Shown in pieces: positions 41,266 through 52,269 of a stretch of DNA of 64,000 nt. Below the pieces are notes generated by a model. The model searched no databases and was not told the DNA's origin. It was given only the letters and a program-made list of their open reading frames with translations. The DNA is taken from positions 17,014,736 through 17,078,735 of the forward strand of contig CM072893.1 of the NCBI GenBank assembly GCA_037013685.1, in the 5' to 3' direction. The position numbers and the translations under genes are program-made. The first letter of the stretch is position 1; every line of letters starts with the position of its first letter. Origin of the DNA: Acridotheres tristis. Taxonomy: Eukaryota; Chordata; Aves; Passeriformes; Sturnidae.

Positions 41266-41465
41266 ATCATAATAATACTTAGCAGCTAAAAAACACTTGT
41301 CCTCCAAGTATTTTATAAGCACAATCTAACTGACATCTGTTTCCACCTCCTTCTGAGAAAAATCTGTTTTCATTTCCAGTGTGGGGAAACTGAGGTTAAA
41401 AACTCCCAAAACCCTCCTGCAAACTGGTAGCATGGTGGGAGCCAAATCTGGTGCTCAGCTTTCTG
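41266..41465 (-). mobile_element. MIR-family SINE fossil, minus orientation, longer copy
   Basis: The plus strand reads ATAATAATACTTAGCAGC, CTCCAAGTATTTTATAAGC, GTGTGGGGAAACTGAGGTTA and GAGCCAAATCTGGTGCTCAG in that order. This is the order of the 3' tail, core and tRNA-related part of a reversed MIR, and the copy is one of the longer ones in the window. Confidence 0.7.
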
Positions 41466-43522
41466 TCCAGGACATCACAACCCCGACGTGAGGCACTGGG
41501 TCCAGCAAGCGTAAGACTGAGACTTCAGTGACTTTTGGATGCTGAGATCCCTTAAGCTGGCTGAAGTCTAAATATATGTTGGGTCCATACATGCTGTTTC
41601 TCCAAAAAGCCTGTGGCCATTCCTCTGGACTTCCATACCACCAGCTCAATTCCTTACAGGGATGGCTGTCTGTCCTTCCACAGCTGCCTTTGTAAGGTGT
41701 CTGAATGTCAAACTGTTATTATTTCAATACCTGACTGAGAGAGTAACAGAGACCTGGAGGTTTTTTAGGAGGGTGTATAATTAGCCGATCAGTATTATGT
41801 TACCCTGTTCATAACTTAATAACCATTTTAATACAGATGGCACACACAGGGATAATTTCCTAGGGTAGCCTAGCAGTATATTACAGAGACAGTGTGTCTG
41901 AGGGAATCTTTCTTAGCCAAGGTACATTCCACTAGCTAATTCTACCTGCTGTTTTCAAGATGATTTGGGATAATTCCATATCATTTGCAAAATATTAAAA
42001 CCCATTTATATAGGATGCCAGATTTAGAAATACACAGTCTGAGTTATTAGGCATATTTTGATAAATCTGCTATGAAAAGTGCAAGACAAAAAAATACCAC
42101 TGTGTTTTCCTTGCTATTTATTTTTTGCTTCCCTTGCTATAAATACACCAGGTTTTGGTTTTTTTAATCTGGCTAAATTTGTTATATATCAAAGGGGCCA
42201 CTATACCAATTTGTGCATTTTATCTACATAGACACTACAAACCCTGCATGCTTATTTACACGTATCCTGTGTGTGTTTATTTGACTGGGAAGAGCCATAC
42301 ATTTGGGATTGAATCCGAAATTTCATGTATTTTTACTCTGTTGGTGAGGTATTTCATGCCTATGTGCATACCTTTTGCGAATATCTTTGTGTTACTCTGT
42401 TTCTAGAGGTTGTATTTCTGTGGGCAAGCTCAGGGTATCTGTACATACATAACACTAAAACAGTGTAATTGCTTTTACTGTGTGCACAAGAGTGTTGTGT
42501 TGCCAAAGTGTGAAGATGTGATGTACGTTGTGTTTGAATGTACAGGCATGTGAACAGTCTGAGCACTTTGACGTCTGTCAGTACTGGCTTACATCTATTC
42601 CCTTTTCTCCTGCATCGATCCTGGTTTTTTGCCTGTCATATGGTTGTTTCTGTCACCTCAAATCTGAGACCAAATCTGAGTCTCTCCAACAGCAAAATCA
42701 ACAAAATCTGCACCCTAGCAGCCGGGGGAGGAAATGGGGAAATGGGGAAGGCGGAGTGGGGGGAATGGTTCGCCAGTGAGAAATCGATTCTGCCGCTGCC
42801 CAGCCTTCTACCAGGGCAGGGATCACACCGAGTCGGGGCCACAGGGACCGCGGAGAGCAGCGCTCCCCAGCCGGGGAAAGAACCGCCCGGCAAATTTAGC
42901 CGTTCCCTCAGGCCACCGGAGGCGTGGGTTTCCAGGGAATCCTTCCTCCCGCGCTCAGTGGCTCGCGGCTGTGAGCCCGGCTTGGCAGAAGATGACGGCA
43001 GCCTTTCGGCTCAGAGCTCTAATACCCTGGCAAGGCTGGAGGTCATCTACACCCTGGTAGGGGTGTTGAAGGGACACGGCAAACTCCTGCTCCGCCGCCC
43101 ATCACTTCTGCAGCCTGAGTGGCACCCAGACCTTGCGGCAGGGCCGGGCTGCTCGGCGGGAGCAGCGCTGCCGGGCCCCCGGCTGCCCCGGGCCGGGCGG
43201 CGGGCACAAGGAGCGGCCCCGCTGCAGCGAGCCCCGGGACACATCCGCGCACCCGCTGCTCGGGCAGACGCTGCGGGATCGGGCAGCTGTTTTCGGTCCC
43301 GCTGCTCGGAACTGGGCTCGAAGGTCACGGCGGGGCCGGGGAGCGCCCGCTGGACCGGGCCGGGGGCTGGCGGGCCATGCCCACTGGTCCCACTGCGGGC
43401 AGGGGACTGGAGAAGGCTGGATCTACCCTGACCGAGGAAGGATTAGGCCATCCTCGCTGTTGGAAAGGGTTTTATGGGGCCGTAAAGATGCGACTGGGCC
43501 GCGAGCTGCGCGGTTACTCTTA

Positions 43523-43951
<429 letters not shown>

Positions 43952-43969
43952 CTAGGGCTCTCTCTCCAG

Positions 43970-44088
43970 TTTTTTTGGTTTTTGTTTTCCGGTTTTTTTG
44001 GTTGGTTTTTTGGTTTTTTCTTTGTTTTTTGGGTTTTTTTGTTTGTTTGTTTGGTTGGTTTTTTTTTTTTGCTTGTGCGTGTGTGTGC
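43970..44088. repeat. T/G low-complexity tract (intron 2)
   Basis: About 120 bp consists almost only of T and G on the plus strand, with TTTGG and TTTG units. It ends in GTGTGTGTG. Confidence 0.9.
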
Positions 44089-44625
44089 ACTAGAAGCGAG
44101 GGGCGCTGCCTCCCCCTTCCCCTGCTTTACGCGCACACACTTCTTTTAGGCCCTGGGGTCGGGAAATAAAATAGAAACGCTCTCCCCGATACAGCCGTCC
44201 GGAGGCGAAGCCCGCCGAACGCGGGATAGGGCCGGGTGGCCGGGGAGGGGGCGTGGGGAACGGGCAGCGGCGGGCTCGCACTCCCTCGCCTGGATCGCCC
44301 AGCCGGCCGCTCCCGAACCGGGGCGCTGGCCAGGCTGCGGCTGCAGGAGAACGGTTTATCCCAGCCCCGGGTCCCTCTAAAGCGGGTGCTCGTACAGGGC
44401 AGCTCCAGTCCACTCCCCACTGTCCATCAGCTCTGCTGCTGGCAGCGTTCGTGTCCCGGCCTTCTCCGGGCACGGCAGCGCGTACGGCATGCACCGGCGG
44501 CTGGGGCTCTGCCGCCTGCTCACAATGCTCCGCATCCGAGCGGCCGGGCTGGGGCCCTGGGTCTCCCCGAGTAGCCTCTAAGGACATTGCACACCTCATT
44601 TGGCGGTGATCGGTTACTGCGGGCC

Positions 44626-44644
44626 TTTATTTATTTATTTATTT
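44626..44644. repeat. Short TTTA repeat
   Basis: Four to five TTTA units are followed by related TTTG/TTTA words up to about 44670. Confidence 0.85.
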
Positions 44645-45070
44645 GCCCTGTTGTTTGTTTATTTACCCGTGTATTTGGTAAGGCTGCTTACGGCTTGTTG
44701 TGAGTTAGGATTTTTTTGTTGTTTTTCTTGCTGGATTGGGGTTTTTTTGGTCCTTCTTTCGTTTTCTTTCTCCTGTTCCTTCTCTTTCCCGCCCTCCCAC
44801 CCACTCTTCTGAAATTATTTTGTCTTCCTAGCAGTTTTCAAACACTACCGGTGAGGGACGGGGGGAGGCGGAGGAGAAACACGTCCTTGCCAGCTGGAGG
44901 TGGGGGCCCTGCTCAGCCGCGGGCTCCCACTGTGCGAAGGTGCCGGGGCCGCTCGGGGTCGCGGCGGGGAGAGCCCGGTGCCGCGGGAAGGGCGGAAGGT
45001 CATACTGGAGCGGGGAAGGGATGCAACGCAGCAGTCTCAGGGGAGGGGAAGGAGCTGCCTCTTTCCTTAC

Positions 45071-45239
45071 CTGCCCAAGATCTTGCTGACACAACCGTGG
45101 CTGACCCGCAGCTGCCTGGAAATGTCACAGGGTCGCACCCCCTGGTGAGCCAGCTCCACTATCCTTTGTCTCACCACGTCAGGTAGGGGCCTGCCGTTCA
45201 CAAACACCCCCCCGAGCTGGTTCACACCCCCGTGCCCTG
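45071..45239 (-). CDS. PAX2: PAX2 coding exon 2 (paired domain, N-terminal PAI subdomain)
   Basis: The exon completes codon 15 (CCA, Pro) and encodes residues 16-70 plus two bases of Arg71. It opens with [15 protein letters not shown] and closes with [11 protein letters not shown]. This is the beta-hairpin and first helical (PAI) half of the paired domain, which makes the main minor- and major-groove contacts (family knowledge). The acceptor is a C-rich pyrimidine run ending CCCCAG, directly followed by another CAG, which forms a tandem acceptor. The donor is CAG|GTAAGG, with GT at 45070-45069. The length of 169 nt fits the reading frame exactly. I see no substitution relative to the human paired domain as I remember it. 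Confidence 0.98.
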
Positions 45240-45241
45240 CT
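45236..45241 (-). other. PAX2: Tandem CAGCAG (NAGNAG) splice acceptor of PAX2 exon 2
   Basis: On the minus strand the acceptor reads CCCCAGCAGGGCAC. Use of the first AG (45241-45240) gives codons CCA GGG CAC, Pro-Gly-His. Use of the second AG (45238-45237) removes three bases and gives CGG CAC, Arg-His, with the frame kept. Both AGs are preceded by C, the most favourable arrangement for dual use in NAGNAG sites. Whether both are used cannot be seen from DNA. Confidence 0.85.
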
Positions 45242-45470
45242 GGGGAAAGAGAAATAAAAAAAAAAAAAACACAACAACCCACGCACACCAGAAACACACC
45301 GTTAGTCGTGGATTCTCTACCACTTGTACTGCAAAATCTCCAGTTATTACAGATGGATGGAGGTAATGGCGGGAGTGGGGAACAGGACGTGGGGAAGCGA
45401 GAGAAGATAAACAGGGAGAAAGAGAAAAAGAAGCAGCTAAAAGCAGGGAGAATGAGAAAATGAGAGAGAA

Positions 45471-45650
<180 letters not shown>

Positions 45651-46404
45651 GGAAATGAAAGAGAAGGCAGAATGAATTTTCCCGAGACACGGAGGAAGAT
45701 TGTTCTCCGCCTTCCCGTCCGCCGCCCTCCCTCCCCGAGCCGCTCTCCCCCTGCGGTCCCGACCGGGATGCCGGAGCGGTGGATTCTCACGGCCATTGTG
45801 GTGGGCCGAACATGGAAACAGCGCCCGCGCCCGCTCCTCTCCCCAGAGATGCACTCCCAAACTCCGGAGCTCGACCTCTTAGAGGTTCAGGGCGGACTGT
45901 GCCGCAGTCCCCCTTCTCTTTACTCCTGGGCTTTTTCTCTCATTTTCTTTCCAGGATTTTCTATCACGTTGTCAATTACAGTTCCTCGCGAACTCCGCCC
46001 TCCCTCACCCCGCGGCATGTCCCCCATGCAAGCAATCCTATCCCGTTATTTTGGGATGCGAGTTGAAAGGACTCACAGAGAAAAAGAGAAGGGGAAAGAA
46101 ATGGAGGGAGAGAGAGAGAAAGAAAATATTTTGAGTCCCGCAGTTGGTGTTCCTTTACAGGCGGACCCTCTCTCTCACTAGCTTTCGATCTTTACAGGAA
46201 AAAATTTCCAGGGGAAAAAAAATAAAACAGACTCGTAATATTCCGGTTTTTTCCCCCACCACACAAATCTAATTCAGGGAGAATTTAAATTCTCAGTTTT
46301 CTTCTGTTCCCCCCTTTTCAGGCAAAAACCTGCTCTCTCAGATAGGACTGCTAGGATCGCTTTTTTTCCCCCGATCTGTCTTTCTCCATTTCTAGAAATA
46401 ACTT

Positions 46405-46421
46405 GGGGGGGGGGGGGGGGG
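46405..46421. repeat. Homopolymer of 17 G (intron 1)
   Basis: Seventeen consecutive G bases lie on the plus strand; the PAX2 transcript would carry 17 C. Confidence 0.97.
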
Positions 46422-47129
46422 AAAGTATGCACCTGCTAAGCGTGGCCACGAGAAACGGAGTGACTGGGATAAAAGGAAATATCTTCTTTGAGGACGCAAC
46501 AAGACACTTGATCGTGAATCGAACATCTACGTTAGAGCCGAGAGCAGTTCGCCGCTGCCAGGGCATGGGGAGATGCCCGCTCGCAGGCGGTACAGCTTCG
46601 CTGGCGATGCTACCTGGGTGTCTGTCTCTGGAATATTCAGCTGATATAGCTGTGGAGTGCACTCTGTATTAAAGCTTTCCTTTCACGCAACCCTAACCTC
46701 CTGTATTTTCCTCGCCAAGAGATCTTAGTTCGTTTTGCAGTTTGCTGAAAAATGATCTGTTTGTATTTTCGTTGAGGTTTTTTTCTCTCCTGCTTCTGAC
46801 ACTGACTTATTGGCTCTGAACTTAGTGGAAACTCTCATTGCCCTGCGATCGATCCAAGTCCTTTCGCACAAATAGAGTTTTTCCCATCTCCCCCACCCCT
46901 TCTGTAACACCTTCACACATCCCCTCTCAGCCCCATCGGCCGGGGCGCCTGCTGGCTTTTTCGTCGTTCCCCGCTGAACCGGGGTTATTTTTTGCATTCT
47001 TTTGTTAGTCTTTTTTAAAACACATTTTTGGGTTTCAGAAGGGATGGGGGATATTTATCTTCTTTCACTAAAACCCGCGGGTATATATTGTTGTGTTCTT
47101 CCTTCATTTGTTCAGAACCCCTTCTGCAC

Positions 47130-47300
47130 ATGTTGCCTCTAAAGTTACAAGATAGCAATTTCTTCGGCAACTCCATGATAAATAATTCAAAATGCCTATT
47201 ATAACTCGCATTACAAAGTATTAAAAGGCAACAGATGCAAAAAGATTAAAAATTAATAATTCAAATTATTGCAGTCCGGATATTTTTCACACGAGTTTGT
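47130..47300. promoter_or_regulatory. Candidate intron 1 regulatory block, AT-rich
   Basis: An AT-rich stretch lies inside an otherwise GC-rich first intron. It has repeated TAAT/ATTA words and a perfect inverted repeat, AATAATT-CA-AATTATT, at 47255-47270. Confidence 0.3.
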
Positions 47301-49020
47301 TTTGTTCTGCCCCGTGGTTTTCTAAGATTCTTTCTATCAGAGCAGTCAGATATTTACGTGTATTTATCTGCATGTAAGTGCTGGCATCTGTATCTGCACA
47401 GACTCAGTCGTGCCGCTGTCGTACCGGTCGTGTGTTGCTGTCTGTCTGTCTGTGTGTCAGGAGCCTTTGCCAGCGTCTGTTTTAATTGCTTAATAATATC
47501 CAGTTCTGTAGCTCTAGAAATACACTTTAGGAAACGAATCAAATGTTGCTGGGGTCTTTTTGTTTTGTTTAGGTTTGTTGGTTTTTTGGTTTTGTTTTTT
47601 TCCCCTAATCGGAAGCCAAAAATTGGTCAGGAATCTCACTGGAGTTTTTAAAAAATCAGCGGCAGTGAAATGCCTCTTTCGTCTGCTGACATGTTTCAGA
47701 TCGTACTGGAGCCGGAATTACTGACATCGCGTCTGGAAACAGATCGCACCGCTGAAACTAAAAATAATGTCTAATGTACTGAGTGTTTGCTGTAAAAGCT
47801 CCTTGGAAATCAAATCTCACATTTTAAGCAATGTGTTCTGGAAAACAGTTATTAGGAAACAGAAAGGCATTTACCTACATTCGCGTTAGAGGATTTAATC
47901 GTGGGTTTGTATTTCTGCGCCTTCCTTCTCAAAGTAAAATAGGGATTTTTTTAAACTTCAAGCATTTCTATTTTCTATCTTTTCGATTTGTGTTTTATGC
48001 AGCGAGCAGGGCGTGTCCTCAAAAGTTTCGGTGTCAAAAGTTACAAATTGCTCTTAATTATTCATTTCCTGACTCAACATACTCTCAATCTCGGTTTTCT
48101 ATTTGTATTTTTTCTTCTTCAATTTAAATCTCGGAATTATTTTCTCTTCTGCGGTTTAATTAAAATCAATGGTAATTCCTTATTACAGTCCCTGGTAAAG
48201 GGGGTTTTTGGCGTTCCTTCATCCCCCTCTTAAGAAAGCCTTTTAAAATAGAAAATGTAGCACGAATACCCTTTTCTCTGTACAAGGAATGTATTTAAAA
48301 TTCACACCGGGTATCTGGTAAATAAACCAGGAGGGATCGTGACTTCTTGGGAGCCTCCAAAGCCACTTCATCTCCCAGCCATACAATTGTCCTATTTTTC
48401 CCGCAGTCCAACCTTTCGCCAAACCAAAACGACTCACGGAACAGCCACTGACTAACCCACCATTAATCCGAAACTGGCGTCTTTCCTCCCTACCACCGAA
48501 ATCCGAAATCAAGGCAAAGAGCATCGGATCTCGGGGAAATCTGGGGGGTTAAAGCCGCGGAGGGTTGCAGGGTGTCCCGGCCCGGCTGGGCACGGACAGG
48601 GAAAGGGCCCGTCCCGGGGACTCACACGAGTCAGAATAAACTCTTGTTGTCTGAGAGGCGATGGGGAAAGTGTATGTGCGGAGGATAGCTCTGGCTCGGA
48701 GGGGACTTTCTTTCGCGCACTCGGGGCTCGCAGCACAGGCACTCAGTGCCCTGCCCTCGGACTGGGGGTCCTGGTCCCCTCCCCACTGCCGGCACGGAGG
48801 AGCAGAGTTCCCCTCAGCTCCGGGGCTGCCCGGCATCCTTGCTCTGCTGCTCGGGCCGGCAGTGTCCGTCCTGCCTTCTGAACGCCTCTCTAAGCCCGGT
48901 ATCGGCCAGGGTGAAAAGGTGGACCTGGAGGAGGATCAGGTGAGGAAGGATGGTTGGGGAAGGAAGAATGAAGGGATGAGAAAGGGACAGCAGAGGAAGG
49001 AGCCGGGCTCCAGTACTCAC

Positions 49021-49063
49021 GGTGCATTGCTGAGAAGGGGTCTGCTTTGCAGTGCATATCCAT
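49021..49063 (-). CDS. PAX2: PAX2 coding exon 1 (residues 1-14 plus first base of codon 15)
   Basis: Read on the minus strand, the exon encodes MDMHCKADPFSAMH and ends with a C that begins codon 15. The donor follows at once as C|GTGAGT (GT at 49020-49019), a strong site. The start is the ATG at 49063-49061. Upstream in the same frame there is a TAA at 49135-49133, 72 nt before the start, with no ATG between, so this is the first possible in-frame start. The context is middling: C at -3 and G at +4. A second ATG at codon 3 could lose only two residues if used. This N-terminus is diagnostic of PAX2. The segment lies ahead of the paired domain and has no known catalytic or DNA-contact role. Confidence 0.97.
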
Positions 49064-49980
49064 GGGGAGGCAAAGGAAGGGGAAGAAATCGGCTGAAGCC
49101 GCCGTGTCGCCTCTAAAACTCAACTTCAAGACTTAGGGGAGAAAAAAATTAAAAAAAAAAAAAAAAAAGGAAAACAAAACAAAAAAAGCACACGAGGAGA
49201 GGAGGAGTAGAGCGGCGGGATGCGCTGGGCCCCCGGCCCGGCGGAGCGGGCAGCGAAGTACTTTCCGAGGGGCGGGAGGGCTGCGCCGGCCTTGGGGGAG
49301 TCAGCAGAGTCCGTGGGAGCGAGGGACTGGCGGCGCCGGGGGGCAGGTGGGTGTCATGGCTGGGAGGGCTCAGAGCATCCCCGGCGGCGGGGAGGGGGTG
49401 CCGGAGCAAGGTGCGGCCGGCGGCCAGGCGGCAGAAGGCGCAGGAGGACGCGGCTGTCCCTCCTCCTCCTCCCGCGGTCCGGGGCTAGTTCATTTAAGTT
49501 CAAAGCAGAGTAGCAATCCCCGGGAAATCGGCGAGCGGCGGGCGGGCGCGACCCCTCCTCTCGGCCGGGCGGCGGATCCGGCGCCCGGCGGACTTTCGCC
49601 CGAGGTGGGAAGTGCTTGCGTGAAGCCGGGGCCGGAGACTGGAGCCTCCGCTCCCGGTGTGTGTCTCTCTAAAAGCCGCAGCGCCCTCAGCCCCCCGCCC
49701 GCCTCCCCGGAGATGGATGACTTGTCAGACAAAGGCAATAGATTCCGACACTCTCTGATTCGCCAGCGCGCCGAGCCGAGCGCGGCCAGGAGAGGAGAGG
49801 GGAGAGGAGAGCAGAGAGAGGAGGGCCGGGCCGGCGGCGCTCGGCGCGGGGGGGGGCGCTGCCTGCGGGACCCGGCGGCGGGGGAGCCCCGGCCCCGCGC
49901 TCCCGAGCGCCCCGGGCCCTGCGTGTGCGGGGCGGCGGCGCCCCTGCCCGGCCCGCGGGAACCGACCTGAGCCCCGCTTT
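49064..49980 (-). promoter_or_regulatory. PAX2: PAX2 5' leader and presumed promoter CpG island
   Basis: The sequence just upstream of the start codon is strongly GC- and CpG-rich from about 49200 to 49975. It contains a consensus GC box, GGGGCGGG at 49269-49276, suited to Sp/KLF factors. No TATA box is convincing. The first upstream ATG in the transcript direction is at 49357-49355, so roughly the last 290 nt of the leader are free of upstream starts. A run of 18 A on the plus strand (49151-49168) would be a U run in the transcript. The transcription start cannot be fixed from sequence alone; a TATA-less, dispersed start inside the island is inferred from the family and composition. Confidence 0.6.
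49141..49188. repeat. A-rich tract in the PAX2 leader
   Basis: Eighteen consecutive A (49151-49168) are flanked by further A-rich words. This would be a U-rich element about 90 nt before the start codon in the transcript. Confidence 0.95.
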
Positions 49981-50156
49981 GTTGTCACTTGCGGCTCAGG
50001 ATCCTTAACTCCCTTATTTAACACAAGCACACACGCCTTGCTAGTTTCACCTCCCTTCTCACGCTCCGCTTTTTTCTACCGGAGAATTTACTCGGGGTAA
50101 AGCGGGACAGGAGGGGGATTCGATACACATCAAGGCTTCCGTGGTGTGCGGCTTAG

Positions 50157-50340
50157 TGTGGGAGAAAGAAAGAAAGGAAGTGAAGGAGAGAGAAGGAAAA
50201 GAAAAAGGAGAGGGACAGCCAGAGGAGAGAGAGATCAAGAGAGGAATGTATAGAGAAGGAAAAGAAAGAAAAATAAATAGACGCCAGACAGACAGAAAAG
50301 AAAGAAAAAGCGAGACAGAGAGAGGACGAAAGAGCAAGCA
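50157..50340. repeat. Homopurine tract upstream of PAX2
   Basis: About 180 bp is almost purely A and G on the plus strand, broken by few pyrimidines, with no fixed unit. Confidence 0.9.
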
Positions 50341-50474
50341 AGCTTCTTGCACCTCTTTAAACCAAGAGATTAGGCCCATTTCAGTCATTGCAAAGTTTTC
50401 CCTCACATGCATTTGGGGAAATAACAGCAAATCCAACCTCACACTTTCCACATCTCCACATCTCTGCTCTGCTG

Positions 50475-50509
50475 CTTCTCTCTCTCTCTCTTTTTTTTTT
50501 TTTTTTTTT
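50475..50509. repeat. TC repeat followed by 19 T
   Basis: A TC dinucleotide run ends at 50490 and is followed directly by 19 consecutive T. Confidence 0.95.
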
Positions 50510-51489
50510 AATGCTGGGGTGGGATTTTGAAATTATTTTATTAATAAGTCCGCTGCTAAAATAGACATGGCTTTGACCCAGCAGAGCAATACAGAGCAAG
50601 TAAGAAACACGTTCTTAGGGTAATAACCAGAGGCAAAAAGGCAAGACAGAAATTGCTGTGAGCTCAATTTTGATTTTCATACTTGAGAGTTTACCATCAC
50701 CTGAAATGTACTTCCTTCTCTTTTCTTCCTTCATCCTTCTCCATCTCTCTGCTTATCTGTCACAAAACAGCCCCCTCCCTTTTTTTCTAACCGCTTTAAG
50801 TAAAGAATGTCTGAGAGATCTTTATGAAATATTTTCCACTGTCTCATAAATCATTTTGGCACTTCAGCTGATGTTTTATCTTTCTCTCTCCTCTCTCTCT
50901 TTCCCTTGTGTGCAAAAAAAAAGGATGATTTGGAAAATAAAATTTTTGTTACACCACCGGGATTACATGGAAGTGAGTCCTCGGTGACTGCGGGGCTGCG
51001 CTGCGGACAGGCGCGGCGGGCACGGCTGAGCCGGCCCTGCCCGCCCCTGGCAGCAGCTCCTGCACAGGGTGAATCTTCCCCGGGATTGGGGGGCTCTGCG
51101 CTGCCCGCTCAGGATCTGATCTTGGCCAAGGGAAGGGCACGGCTCCGTCTCTCCCGGGGAGCTCCCGCCGCACGCCAAGCTGGGGGCGGCCACTGCTTCC
51201 CGCGGGCTGCCCCGCTGCCGGGCCAGGCTGCCCTGCTCACCGGGAACGCGCCGTGTCTCTGACCCGCCGGCCGCAGCTCGCCCACCCGCCCGGTCCCCCA
51301 GCAGCGCTCCCGGCCCGAGCCCGGCCCGGCCGCGGCGGGACCGCCCCGCGCGGGGCTGAGGGGCGGCGGGCCCAGGTGCGGAGCGGTGCCGCTCCCCGGC
51401 GCGGCCTCTAGATGGAGCCCTCCGGTCGCTTGGCAGAGCGGGGAAAGGCCGGCGGCGGGCCCGGGCGGCCGCGATCCTGCCGGGATACC

Positions 51490-51534
51490 CGGCCCGGCCC
51501 GGCCCGGCCCTACCCGGCACGGCACGGCACGGCC
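51490..51534. repeat. GGCCC and GGCAC pentamer repeats
   Basis: Four GGCCC units, a TACCC break and three GGCAC units lie inside a CpG-rich patch. Confidence 0.9.
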
Positions 51535-52215
51535 CGCGCATCTGTCGGTGGGACACCGGTGGCTGTCGAGTCGCCCCAGCAGCAGAGTCTCCCGCTGGCG
51601 GCAGGGCCGGGAGCCCGCTTATCGCCGCTGCCGGAAACACCTCCCGCACTGCCCGTGGCTGCAAACGGCCCTGTTACAACTCTCTGTTACAACTCTCCGT
51701 CACCGACAGGTCTAGGGTGCTTCTTGTCTTCCAGCACTCACCCCTGCCCTTCCTCCCTCCCGCCTCAGGCAGCCCCGACTGCCCCGCGCTCTTGGGGCCG
51801 TGCTCAGGCACAGGGCCGAGCCCGAAGGCAGAGCGGGAGGTGCGGGAGGGAGCCCCCGGCAATGCCGAGTGGAAGGGAACTCCTTGCGCCTGCACTAACA
51901 CTTGGTGAGTTCATGGACCCTCTCTCAGAGACTCTGTGAGCCTTCGTAACTGACGATTGTATGGTATGGAGATCACAGCTTGGTGGTGGGCTGGGGCAGC
52001 CGGCGAATCCCAAACCTCCTCCCGATAATATATTTTGCCTTAGTTTCCTCACTATTTTCCCTTATCACTGAGGAGAAAGACAGGAACAGCAGGCTCGAGA
52101 AATACACAAAATGGGCACTCTGCAAAACGAAGCCTGAATACCACGGCACGGAGGTAACCCGAATAAACCGGGGAGCCCTGAGCCTGGTAGAACAAGATAG
52201 CTTTCTAAGGAGAGA

Positions 52216-52269
52216 GAAGGGAAGGGAAGGGAAGGGAAGGGAAGGGAAGGGAAGGGAAGGGAAGGGAAG
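52216..52269. repeat. GAAGG pentanucleotide microsatellite, 10 units
   Basis: Ten perfect GAAGG units run from 52216 to 52265, followed by a partial unit. The plus strand offers many GGG triplets separated by two A, a spacing compatible with G-quadruplex folding. Confidence 0.97.

Noticed and set aside
42538..43431. 297-codon plus-strand open frame
   Set aside because: It lies in the CpG-rich part of intron 3, antisense to PAX2. The Pro/Arg/Gly/Ala-rich product is typical of GC-driven open frames and matches no family I know.
49061..49129. In-frame N-terminal extension of PAX2 (MKLSF-type start)
   Set aside because: The codon at 49129-49127 is TTG, not ATG, and a stop precedes it at 49135-49133. 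The ATG at 49063 is the first usable start.
50963..51664. 233-codon minus-strand Arg/Pro/Ala-rich open frame
   Set aside because: It coincides with a CpG-rich patch and pentamer repeats, overlaps equally open frames on the other strand, and shows no domain.
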